Below the pieces are notes generated by a model. The model made no database searches and was not told the DNA's origin. It saw nothing but the letters and a program-made list of their open reading frames with translations. Source: Gavia stellata (lineage: Eukaryota > Chordata > Aves > Gaviiformes > Gaviidae). Taken from it: DNA of 64,000 nucleotides. The DNA lies in contig NC_082595.1 of assembly GCF_030936135.1 (NCBI RefSeq), forward strand, positions 23,883,930-23,947,929. The letters run 5' to 3'. The translations under genes were made by a program, and so were the position numbers. Below are positions 40,001 to 47,575 of the stretch, in pieces. Every line of letters begins with the position of its first letter. The stretch's first letter is position 1.

Positions 40001-43000
40001 AAGAAGATGAATAATTTATTATTCACTCATTTAAAAAGAAGCTGTTGGCAATGGTTTAGTCAGATGCAGTGCCTTTGGCCAGTAAAGATAATAAAGGAAT
40101 AAAGGATTAGTCATTAATACTGCACTGAAAGAAAAAGGTCAAATTTGTCATGGGTCTAAATCCAAAAGACCAGTTTTTGTTCTGTTATTCTAAAATAGTG
40201 GCTTTCAGTCCTCCTTTGATTTTCACACTGCAAAATAATTCCAGTAGAGATGCACTCTTCCATGGAATATTTTAACTATTAAATGTTCCCACTTTATCTC
40301 CGTTGCTTTTTCAAAACCCATCAGGAATAGTTTGTGCACCCTCAAGTAGCTATGTAGTACAAACCGACAAGTGCTGTATTCAGACAAAGACTTAGGGCAT
40401 TGTTCAGACACAGAGAACCGAATCTGGCCTCTGGATTTACAGGCCCAAGGATATTTCCTTGGAGAATTTGCTCCACAACAAAGATTCTTGGATGAAATCC
40501 TGATTTGGATTTTCAAAACTGCTCTGAGGCGGGATTTCAGCGATGCCAGGATTTCACTCCCTCAACAAAAAATCCAGCTGATGCCTCCTGGCTCCCCTGT
40601 GATTGTATTTATACTTTGCACGCAGGTCCTTTCTGTCCTGCATTCACTGCCTCCATGGTAGAGAGGTCTATGGCTGATTTTTGCTCTCCTGTTACTGCAG
40701 GATAAGTCACCTTTCAAGGGTCTATAACCTTTATCCTGCAACAGCAGCATTGGGAAGCACCACGGCAACAATCAGCTTTTCTGGAAGCTGAGAAATGCCA
40801 GCTCGTGCTAGAAACTTCTGTTTGCATTAGCTGTAAAAATGAAGATACTCTCAAACATAACTGGTTTTGACAAAGGATAAAGCGGTGTAAGTCCCACTCC
40901 AATCTGCTGTATAAATTCCCCTCCTAAGCTCACTTTGTGTTCTTTGATATCATTCTCTCTTCTACACAATTTGCTTTCTCTAAGTTTCCATTTGTAAGTT
41001 TCCCATTTTTTCTCACAGCTGTTCAGGTCCAGTTTGTAAATATTGCTTCAACAGGCAGGTTGGATTGCTAAAGCTGGCCTCTCCTACTCGTAAGTCCAGC
41101 ATCCCATTCCCGAAAGACAAAACCAACAATTATTGGTAACATCATTACTCCAACGAGCATTCCTTTCCATACTGTAATAAATATGGCAAATGTCAAACCA
41201 CTGAAAAACATCTTCCACACCTCTTAGTTTTCACTATATTTAGAAATATTTAGCACTTCTGCATCACAACTGTCTTAATTGCTGGAAATCTGTCTTACCT
41301 TGCATTGGAAAGTAGTGAATACATTAACACATTATTGCTTGTACTCTGCTTGCTCACGTTCAGACATGCTCAGTATGATTTAATCTAGATTTATAATGTT
41401 ATGACATCTTATTCCTCAGCTTGCTTAAGTTGATATTGGCAACCCAGGATGTGGATTACTTACCAACAATGCTTATATACTGGTATGATGAGCACCATCC
41501 AAAGCCCAGGAGGGCAAAGGAAAAAAATTAAGAGTGTAGATTTTTACCACATGCAGAACTTAATTTGCCACGTTAGAAAATACCTAACAAATATGAATAT
41601 AACTTCTCCATTTCACCCTCCCAAGGATGATATGGATTGTCCAAAGTGTCAAGAGGGATACACCCACCTGAACCAAAGATATAGGGAAATTAAAACTATA
41701 CAAGCACAAATTATTTGCTCCTACACATGTTAATGCTAACGTTAGCACAGCTTTTGTCTAAGGAAGCCCTAGGTGCCGGAGCTGCATGGAAATCTTGGTG
41801 TCTAGCATAATAGCTCTTCTTATTTTAAAGAAAAATTTGAAAGCATGGAGGAGAGGCAGGGACCAGAGGCAAAGCAGCTCCCCTAAGCAGCCAACAACAT
41901 TGCTCTGCCTCGCGTCGAAGTGTCTGAGCAGAGCAGGACAGAGCTGCTGTGTGTTGGAGATGAGCGGAGGTCTCTAAGTGGAGCGGGAGAGGCTGGGAAA
42001 GGGGATTACAGCTTAGGCTCCATGCTGCAGGGGATGAGAGAGCCAGAGGGGTCTCCACACTGCCTTCAACTCCATCTGCCACCATTGGCTAAAGCCCTCA
42101 GGGATAGGTCCTCTGGTGGTATCAGGAGTGTTTTCTCCATAACAAAGCTCCTCCACAGTGATTGTGGCATAGTAACTGCTCATTTGGGGAACCAATACTG
42201 CAATTGGTACTGCCCCTCACTGCTTTGGTTTGAACATCAGTGTGCCCATGTGCCTCCACAGCATCCTTTGCTCAGCCTCTGCAGCATTACAGGATGGTCT
42301 TAAAACGAAAATGCTGTTTGTGGGCACAAGTTCCTCATTTTACCAACAAGGGAGAAGGAAGGCAGGGAGACATTCCTGAGGCAGCAGTGCATCTGGATCA
42401 GATTTCTAGCTTCCCACCTTGTACACAGTCCTGAAGGACCAGAAAAATGCGGGTATCCGCAGTATTTCTTGTTCCCATTAGTTGCTGATCTTATTTTGCT
42501 GCAGTTGTTTTCCATTTTTTTATCTTTATTGGCCTTTTTTATATTTTGTGTTTTGTTAAAGTTTTTTTTTTTCCTACAGCAGAGAAATTGCAAACACAAT
42601 GTTATCGTGAGTAATGTGCTGACTTTGTTTTCTTATCTACCTTAGGACATTTATTTACCCCTTCTTCACTAGAGGCAGACCTTTCCCACTGCAATTGCTT
42701 TTCTTTGGCACATTATTCTGTATCTATAATGGCTTCCTCCAGGGGTACTACCTGATTTACTGTGCTGAATATCCAAATGATTGGTGCACCGACATCAGAT
42801 TTACATCAGGTAATTACAGCTGCAGGATTCCCAAGATCTAATCTCTAAGCAATTTGTAAGCACTTTGAATTATGTTCTAATCTTCACTGAACATGTGAGT
42901 CAAATCAGTTGTGATGGAAATCAGCATAAAACCTGCCTGCTGGCCCAGATAAGACAAATAAATGTGCGGTGACTTGTTTTTTTTTTTGTGTGCTAGGTAG

Positions 43001-46000
43001 CCACCTTTGAAGATGTACGATGTTATGTGTTAGTCTCAAATCACCAGCCTTGTTTTACTGACACCACTCCAGAGCTTCCCGCTGCTACGGGCTGTGGAGA
43101 TGCAATCTCAGGCCTCAGCTGAACAGGGATGTGCCCTTGCTCAGCCAGAAGTGTCCACCCAGCAGTGGCCATGTGCAAGCGTAAACTGTGGCTTTCTCTT
43201 CCCTGCCAGGGAGCTTTGCGCTTGATGCAGCTATTCCAGCCGAGAGAGAAAAGAAGGGCAAAACCCCAGCATAATTGAGGCTTTAGAGACAAAGGGCTCT
43301 TTTTTCTCGTGTAAGGCACATGGGAAGATTAGAGATCATGCACAGTCTGGTTGTGTGTTAATATGGTTCTTTTATATTCCGTAACTTAATAGCCTGGCTG
43401 AGTTTCACCCTGTAAAATCCCTGGAAGAATAATTGAGCAAGAGCAGCTAGGTGGCGTTACACATTTGGTGCTGCACAGAGGATGTTTTTTAAATGCACAC
43501 ATAGAAATTAAGAGACTAACATGGAGGTCTAAGGAAATGTTTTGGATATGACAAGTACAAAATAACCAAGGTACTTTCTGTGCTCTGTTTCAGACTGTGG
43601 ATGCAAGTTCAGTCTTTTCAGACAGCATCACATATTAAAAATCCTGGGCGTTGTTTAGTAAGAGCTCCCATATCCAACAAAGAAAACACCACATCACATA
43701 TTTTGCATGATAAATAAAATGTATATTTAATTAAAAAAAAGGAAATCAGCATTAGGAGTACTTGAAATATTAAATAAAAACCAAACAGTATGTCCTTGCT
43801 CTACAGACTCTTACCAACTTTCTGTTGCTACTGGAAGTGTTGAGGTTTTATCAGCAATTAGTCTTTTTTCTACACTTCGTAGCACACACCACCTCTATTT
43901 CTTTCCTTGCTTCCCAATCATTGCCAGAGGTGTTTTTTCTCAGTGTCTAATGTGGCATGAAATGTAGGGCATGTCACCTGCAGACAATCAAATGCCTCTA
44001 GTTTTTCAGCTAAATGGAGTATGGTCAATGAATCATTCTGGCCAGAAGCTGTCAGCATCATTCAGCAAGTAACTGCTACACGTGCACGCCCATAGCTCTG
44101 TCCAAGCAGCCTCGCTGGCAGTGGACTGAGCTGTGCTGAGATGTAGGTTCCCTTCCTCTCTCCGGTGATATGCTGGATAAGTTTGTGTTCTCTGTGCTCC
44201 TCCTTCCCCAGTTGTAAAATAAGAATAATGGTAGATGCCTACAGCTCAGTGGTTACTCTGCAGTAATGTTCACAGCCATGGCTGGCTGCCATCAGCCAGC
44301 AGTGTCAGTTGGGTACTTTGTGTCCCTCCTTGATGTTCAATAAATCGTGACTATGGCCAGCTGGGAAGTTCAGCTTTTTCTCACACCAGCTGAAAGTGCT
44401 CTGGTCTCACCAGCAAAACAGTGTGCTCAGGCTGGTAATTGTCCAAAGTTGCTCTCCACACTGAACCTATCCAATGCAGGTGATCCCAGAGGACTGCGAT
44501 CCCACAACTGACACAGAGATATAGGGTTATTTGTCACCAGTCACCTACGCTTCTCCTGTTCAGTAGCCTTCTCAGTAGCAGTACATCTTTTGACTTGAAA
44601 AAGAATCCACCCACCTCACGTTAGGTCTCCTGTCTGCCTGCTCCAAAGATAAACCTCATATATGTGCTTCAGAAGGGATAACTAGGCAGAGCTGTCTTTC
44701 TAATCCATTTCTTGTTTGTTTCTTAGGCCTCCTCTTATTTCTCCTGGGAATGGGAATCAACATTCACAGTGATCTCCTGCTGCGCCAGCTGAGGAAACCT
44801 GGGGAAGTCACTTACAAGATTCCTCAAGGTATATTCTCATCCCCACCTCCTTGGAGAAAGTAGGGCAGCAGGATAGATAATGTTTTCTGACTGAATTCAC
44901 AGCAAAGCGACAATAAAAGCAGAGATGCCAGTATCACACAGGTACTCGGTTCAGGTGCCCCTCTGAGCTGCAGGGACTAGTGTGAGCTGGCTGCAGACAG
45001 TCCACAAGAAGCAACAAGAGTATCTGGAAAACATGAGCTTGTTAGGAGAGGTTTTAGGAAATGGGCTGGGTAATTTAGAGAAGATTGAAGTGGGACATAG
45101 GAAGAGGATTTTAGCCTTGTAAAAGGCAGCTGCAAAGAAAGAAATATTCTTCTCCATGCCCAGGAAGAAGTAGTAGTGGACTTCAAAAGGGAGATTCAAA
45201 GTGTAAACTTCAGGGGAAAAAATAACACCAAGGATGCAAGGTGCAGAATTTCCTTTCCATCTCTTTCAAGGTGGGGCTTGGTGAGGAAGAGTGGCCATGG
45301 GCCAGAGCGGTGAACCACAAAATATGTAGCTCTGTAGAGCATAATAGATGGGAATCCAGGAGTTTCCTGGTTTTGGTGTTGACTCCTTCTGCTGGCTTGT
45401 TAGGGATGGTAGTATGTCTCCACCAGAGTTTCTCACTTCCAATACTTACTTGCCTCTTGTAGATGTTGTGATTAGCTAAGACGCAAAACTGAGATTCAGA
45501 TTTTGCATTCCCCAAAGGTAGTGGAATTGCAAAATATTTTTTAGGGCCTGAAGAGAATTGACTAATGTTAATAATTTTAATTTAAATCTAATAATGAGCT
45601 TTCTTAAGTCCTTTTCCAAATGAAAATAAATGATTGTGAAAGTGCTGGAAGCCTCTGGGTTAGAATCACCCTTGATTCATGTACTTGTACAAGAGTCTTG
45701 TACAAGATCCTCCTTTGGCATGGCTCCACAGGCTTCAGGGCAGTGGGTTTAGGTTGCTGTTATGGGCTCTGAATAAGGAAGGTAGCGTATTCTGCTGCTG
45801 ACTTTATGGGAAAGAACTTTACATGTGCATGAGATGACTGTAAAAATTACCTATTTTGCCTGTCGATGCAGGGGGACTGTTCACCTACGTTTCTGGAGCC
45901 AACTACTTTGGAGAAATTGTGGAATGGTTTGGTTTTGCCATAGCAACCTGGTCTCTACCAGCCTTCGCTTTTGCCTTTTTTACTCTTTGCTGCATCGGGC

Positions 46001-46669
46001 CACGTGCTTATCATCATCACAGGTATCAGACTGTTCCTTGCCATATGCTGCTTCTTGCTCCTGGAGTGCAGTTTGCAAAATGTCAGGGAGGGATGGAGGA
46101 GCAGTGCCAGGATTCAAGATAAAATGGAAATTTAATACTATGTCCAAGAAGTGTATTGGCTTATTTGTGACTGGGTGAAAGTAAGGCAGCCGGCTGGAGC
46201 CCCTGTTGAGTCAAGTGGGCCTGACAGTCATTTAATCCGACATGAGTTACATCACTGCTTCTCTCATGTTAAAGCCTCTTTTTACTGAGCATTGTAAATG
46301 TGAACCTTTCCTAAGGGTTCCCTTGCAACCTCTGCAATCCTTTGGAGTAGATACGGTCCCCTGCTCTGAATTCCTAAAGTTTCTACTTTAGGTCTTTTAG
46401 AACCTTAACAGTATTATTAGCTTTCACTTAATTAAATAACCTGGTGTAAATAGTTTTGGAACGCTTTTTTGCAGAGTAACACACAGAGGTTGCAAAGCAA
46501 GGCAGTCTGGAGGAGTTTTAAGGTTCCTCAGCTGAGCTGTATTGAAACTGTGCAGTTTCCTTGTTTATATGCAGGTTCACTCTCTTGCTTATTTTCTTTC
46601 AGGTTCTATCTCAAGACATTTATGGACTATCCAAAATCAAGGAAAGCCTTGATTCCTTTTGTTTTTTAA
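15727..46669 (+). CDS. SRD5A2: SRD5A2, 3-oxo-5-alpha-steroid 4-dehydrogenase 2 (five exons)
   Basis: Steroid 5-alpha-reductase type 2, an NADPH-dependent multi-pass ER membrane enzyme that reduces the 4,5 double bond of testosterone (to dihydrotestosterone), progesterone and related steroids. Coding exons: 15,727-16,010; 42,646-42,809; 44,727-44,828; 45,872-46,022; 46,603-46,669. All introns are GT-AG and the phases fit, giving 255 residues (human 254). Several hydrophobic segments fit the family's seven helices (about 4-27, 53-71, 79-94, 110-135, 150-160, 199-226). Glu57, Trp53 and Tyr92 (human Tyr91) form the steroid site. Asn161, Asp165, Arg172, Gly184, Asn194, Glu198, Arg228, His232, Tyr236 and Arg247 match known human functional or disease positions with a one-residue offset, placing the extra residue between 57 and 91. 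The tail [14 protein letters not shown] separates it from type 1. No disabling change seen. Confidence 0.96.
16163..16168 (+). promoter_or_regulatory. Intronic AATAAA just after exon 1
   Basis: A poly(A)-signal hexamer 153 bp past the exon 1 donor. If the donor is not used, the exon 1 frame stays open to a TAA at 16,162-16,164 that overlaps this hexamer. Whether it is ever used cannot be seen from sequence; the frame may be open simply because the DNA is GC-rich. Confidence 0.3.
16445..18045. other. Intron 1 DNA, nothing recognised
   Basis: AT-rich intronic sequence after the CpG island. No repeat or exon identified; open frames are short and featureless. Confidence 0.5.
18050..18766 (-). 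mobile_element. LTR-like element (probable solo LTR of an endogenous retrovirus)
   Basis: On the minus strand the order is promoter-like then poly(A)-like: a TATA box CTATAAAA (complement of 18,525-18,532), then AATAAA at 18,296-18,291, and AATAAAGCTCG beginning at 18,136, the usual shape of a retroviral R/U5 border. No gag, pol or env reading frame flanks it, so a solo LTR is the simplest reading. Exact ends and target-site duplications were not identified, so the limits are approximate. Between TATA and the last AATAAA lies a 36-bp tandem repeat. An unrelated anonymous sequence with chance signals is the alternative. Confidence 0.5.
18130..18270. repeat. 36-bp tandem repeat inside the LTR-like element
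   Basis: Units begin AGCATAGCTT at 18,156, 18,192 and 18,228, exactly 36 bp apart, followed by 'attgtt' or 'gcagtt' and an 'acagaatttct' type end. A partial unit precedes and a degraded one follows (TGCGTAGG near 18,264). About four copies in all, with several differences between units. Confidence 0.8.
18767..19290. other. Intron 1 DNA, nothing recognised
   Basis: AT-rich intronic sequence without recognised repeats or exon-like frames. Confidence 0.45.
19295..19720 (-). repeat. Ancient CR1/L3-like LINE 3' end
   Basis: Reverse complement of the same old LINE tail seen at 6.2-6.6 kb: 'tttttaaaggacctctg' near 19,311, 'gatggaggatccatcattttc' near 19,445 with a repeated 'tggagaatccactgttttc' near 19,467, 'cttgaatttgactagcc' near 19,550, then 'ctccttagtatcc...tattttcttaccatga' and 'agtaatcagatcatctttcaat' near 19,620-19,690. 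Strongly diverged, no coding capacity. Confidence 0.6.
19721..21594. other. Intron 1 DNA, no gene; contains an adapter-like 14-mer
   Basis: No recognised repeat or exon. Overlapping frames on both strands at 20,366-20,987 (up to 132 codons) lack domains. The 14 bases AGATCGGAAGAGCG at 20,262-20,275 equal the start of a common sequencing adapter (see findings). Confidence 0.45.
21946..23401 (-). pseudogene. CR1 ORF2 reverse transcriptase, broken
   Basis: Three frames. 23,401 to 23,141 and 23,277 to 22,933 carry the fingers ([40 protein letters not shown]), with a frame change between them. 22,860 to 21,946 carries the palm and thumb: [18 protein letters not shown], motif [12 protein letters not shown], motif [15 protein letters not shown], and then FANEPKL at about 22,450-22,470, where FADDTKL is normal, so the catalytic Asp pair is lost. 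The thumb end has [15 protein letters not shown] and YEERLRQLG. Confidence 0.9.
23486..24007 (-). pseudogene. CR1 ORF2 endonuclease C-terminal part and linker
   Basis: Open for 173 codons. It holds the endonuclease catalytic-side motifs [11 protein letters not shown] (the GDFN block), [11 protein letters not shown] and [14 protein letters not shown] (the SDH block), which are typical of APE-type endonucleases of CR1 LINEs, followed by the linker ([20 protein letters not shown]). Downstream the frame breaks before the RT fingers at 22,933-23,401. Confidence 0.88.
24015..24852 (-). repeat. 423-bp tandem duplication in the CR1 endonuclease region
   Basis: Two nearly identical blocks, 24,015-24,429 and 24,438-24,852, offset by exactly 423 bp, with 8 bp between (the period is a multiple of three). 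Both encode on the minus strand the start of ORF2 and the endonuclease: [39 protein letters not shown] and GICY. Both copies share the same frameshift after ITETQWDNS and the same TGA in place of the Arg codon after GICY. Only a few base differences separate them (for example at 24,049/24,472 and 24,123/24,546). Confidence 0.93.
24903..25299 (-). pseudogene. CR1 ORF1 C-terminal part (esterase domain), broken
   Basis: Two overlapping minus frames. The first (25,299 to 25,087) has the CR1 ORF1 esterase stretch [20 protein letters not shown] and [12 protein letters not shown]. The second (25,124 to 24,903) continues with [20 protein letters not shown] and [19 protein letters not shown]. The change of frame near 25,090-25,120 is a frameshift. 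The Asp...His arrangement near 'GRDGIHLS' is the expected esterase end. ORF1 N-terminal coiled part is absent. Confidence 0.85.
25307..32925. other. Intron 1 DNA, no gene or recognised element
   Basis: 7.6 kb without a convincing exon. Open frames at 30,867-31,321 lie on both strands of a slightly GC-richer stretch and lack domains. Two purine-rich stretches stand out: about 30,060-30,240 and 31,540-31,830. Otherwise AT-rich anonymous intron. Confidence 0.5.
31540..31830 (+). repeat. Purine-rich stretch
   Basis: Plus strand is strongly purine-biased for almost 300 bp, with many GAAAG, GGAAG and AGGACA words (for example 31,680-31,830) but no fixed period. It lies on the sense strand of SRD5A2 intron 1. 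It may be a decayed simple repeat or just local strand asymmetry. Confidence 0.5.
32930..33990 (-). repeat. Highly degenerate CR1-type LINE
   Basis: The plus strand follows the reverse complement of a CR1-family ORF2 end and tail: 'gttccagtgcttctctgtcc' near 32,970, 'aaataaccctgagtccttcagtctttc' region near 33,155-33,182, 'aaagtgctggacacagta' near 33,250, then palm-derived text such as 'aagcctgagtagtacc' and 'aggaaatcccaagttac' further on. All coding capacity is lost; much older than the avian CR1 copies. Confidence 0.6.
33991..36074. other. Intron 1 DNA, nothing recognised
   Basis: AT-rich; short frames only (for example 34,900-35,214), with no domain. No repeat identified. Confidence 0.45.
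36076..36170 (-). mobile_element. CR1 3' tail fragment
   Basis: Reverse complement of a CR1 3' end: CACAGAATCATTAAGG, then 'ttggaaaagacctataag', 'atcatcaagtccaacc', and a 'cccactaaaccactaaacc' stretch. Only about 95 bp are left, a severe 5' truncation. Confidence 0.85.
36171..38764. other. Intron 1 DNA, nothing recognised
   Basis: No exon or element recognised. Frames at 37,049-37,574 (136 and 103 codons) lie in a slightly GC-richer stretch and have no known domain. Confidence 0.45.
38765..39044 (+). mobile_element. CR1 3' end fragment
   Basis: Plus-strand CR1 tail. It encodes the end of ORF2 ([20 protein letters not shown], then [17 protein letters not shown]), followed by the 3' UTR with a long interrupted T run (38,950-38,977), 'ggttggacttgatgatcttac' near 38,981, and three ATTCTGTG-type octamers at the end. 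Truncated, inactive. Confidence 0.92.
39045..42645. other. Intron 1 DNA up to exon 2
   Basis: 39,045-39,560 is GC-richer with featureless open frames (113 codons at 39,145-39,486). The rest is AT-rich. No element or exon recognised before the acceptor of exon 2. Confidence 0.45.
42646..42809 (+). CDS. SRD5A2: SRD5A2 coding exon 2
   Basis: 164 bp, equal to the human exon. Acceptor CTTAG at 42,645, donor G|GTAATT. It encodes Arg95 (completed) to the first base of Gly150. Contains RGRPFPLQ, the [16 protein letters not shown] segment with Gln127 (human Gln126), and CTDIRF. Confidence 0.96.
42810..44726 (+). other. SRD5A2: SRD5A2 intron 2
   Basis: 1,917 bp from GTAATT to TTCTTAG. It holds a likely MIR-like relic at 44,190-44,260. 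The minus-strand frame at 43,041-43,319 has no recognised domain. Confidence 0.93.
44190..44260 (+). repeat. Possible MIR-like SINE relic
   Basis: 'ccttccccagttgtaaaat' followed by 'aagaataatggtagatgcctac' resembles the MIR core 'cagtttccccatctgtaaaatgggg...aatacctac'. Short and diverged. Confidence 0.45.
44727..44828 (+). CDS. SRD5A2: SRD5A2 coding exon 3
   Basis: 102 bp, equal to the human exon. Acceptor TTCTTAG, donor G|GTATAT. It encodes [20 protein letters not shown] with NADPH-side Asn161, Asp165 and Arg172, and ends in KIPQ plus the first base of Gly184. Confidence 0.96.
44829..45871 (+). other. SRD5A2: SRD5A2 intron 3
   Basis: 1,043 bp from GTATAT to GATGCAG. A double palindrome at 45,684-45,706 lies 165 bp before exon 4 (separate entry). 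Minus-strand frames at 44,951-45,515 are featureless. Confidence 0.93.
45684..45706. repeat. Twin 10-bp palindrome in intron 3
   Basis: Two perfect copies of the self-complementary CTTGTACAAG (45,684-45,693 and 45,697-45,706), separated by AGT. This makes a 13-bp direct repeat, and also an inverted repeat of TACAAG and CTTGTA with a 3-bp gap. No protein known to me binds this exact site, so the function is unknown. Confidence 0.85.
45872..46022 (+). CDS. SRD5A2: SRD5A2 coding exon 4
   Basis: 151 bp, the size I recall for the human exon. Acceptor GATGCAG, donor AG|GTATCA. It encodes [18 protein letters not shown], then a hydrophobic helix ([20 protein letters not shown]) and RAYHHH. Asn194, Glu198, Arg228 and His232 match functional human positions. 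Confidence 0.96.
46023..46602 (+). other. SRD5A2: SRD5A2 intron 4
   Basis: 580 bp from GTATCA to a pyrimidine-rich TTTCTTTCAG. No element recognised. Confidence 0.93.
46603..46669 (+). CDS. SRD5A2: SRD5A2 coding exon 5 and stop
   Basis: 67 coding bp. It encodes the last base of Arg234, then [20 protein letters not shown] and a final Phe, ending TAA at 46,667-46,669. Tyr236 and Arg247 are present. The C-terminal SRKALIPF identifies type 2 rather than type 1 reductase. Confidence 0.96.
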
Positions 46670-47575
46670 TGATTGAAATATGGACTCTGTGTTCTGTTTT
46701 TATAGGGCTTTTTTCAATTCCTAGTTTTAATGTTAGGTCTGACTATAATTAATTGTACAAATGATAGCCTGGGGTTGTAACAGACAAGAAGGTAATTTGG
46801 AACTGAAGTTCTTATTTTTAATTACAGGGGAAATTGCAGATAGTTGTGGGCAAAGGGTCTCCTAAAACAACATGTTCACTTGTGAGTTGAGTTCTACCTA
46901 TGTAAAATGGATATATAACTGCACTGACATCAGAGAAAAAACATTGGCTAAAAACTGATGCAGAAAAGTAGAAAGTAAGCCCATGACTTCAGAGAAAGTC
47001 TTCAGCAGCCACTCCAATTTATAGCACTTCTGCAGCTGCTTCTTCATGCCGTAGCACATGTGCCCTCGCTCTGCCGGCACTGCCCTAGGTGTTGCCACAC
47101 TTAAAGCCTGAGTAGGGGTCTCCTTTGCCAGGAAAATAACTCAGCCCATTATTTTTCGTCTAAAAGCCAGCTTAGCTCCCAGAACCATAATGCAACAAGA
47201 GGATACTTGTGCTGGCACAAGGCTGGGAGCAGTGTGCCATGGCACAGAGGCAAAGTACATGGAGATGGAAGTATCTTAAGCTGGCACTTACAATCACAAT
47301 GTCTGTGTTCCTTCCTTAAGCAATACTCTTCTCACTGTCAGATGATTAATCTTCAGCCATCAGGGTTTTTTTAAATGTATTTTGTTAAAGGAATTGCAAC
47401 TCCATTAGAATTTTTTTCTCTTGAAAATCCAGAGCTCTTTTCAGAATAAAAATTTTTCCACTCAAAACCACTCAGTTGTTATTCATAAAAAGACTTGAGA
47501 TGGTGACGTATGACAAAATTTACAACAAATAAAAAGCTCTGTGTTGAATAAAATGTTCTCCAACACTGGCAGTAC
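46670..47575 (+). other. SRD5A2: Probable SRD5A2 3' UTR
   Basis: AT-rich sequence from the stop codon to just past a cluster of AATAAA hexamers. The end is inferred from these signals; no transcript data are available here. The 3' UTR would be about 0.8-0.9 kb. Confidence 0.55.
47445..47552 (+). terminator. SRD5A2: Cluster of three poly(A) signals
   Basis: Canonical AATAAA at 47,445-47,450, 47,528-47,533 and 47,547-47,552. The last is followed within 50 bp by a T/G-containing stretch. A fourth AATAAA at 47,889-47,894 could give a longer form. Confidence 0.55.

Larger units (their letters stand above)
16011..42645 (+). other. SRD5A2: SRD5A2 intron 1 (26.6 kb)
   Basis: Starts GTACCG at 16,011 and ends with a pyrimidine-rich tract and CTTAG at 42,645. 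It makes up most of the gene. It hosts an LTR-like element, two ancient LINE relics, a long CR1 with an internal duplication, and two short CR1 tails, listed separately. A long first intron is also usual for mammalian SRD5A2. Confidence 0.93.

Noticed and set aside
42330..42440. MIR-like words before exon 2 ('cattttaccaacaaggg')
   Set aside because: The similarity fades after about 20 bp.
45684..45706. Androgen response element
   Set aside because: The 3-bp-gapped inverted repeat has the right spacing, but the half-site TACAAG is unlike AGAACA, so I keep it only as an unexplained palindrome.
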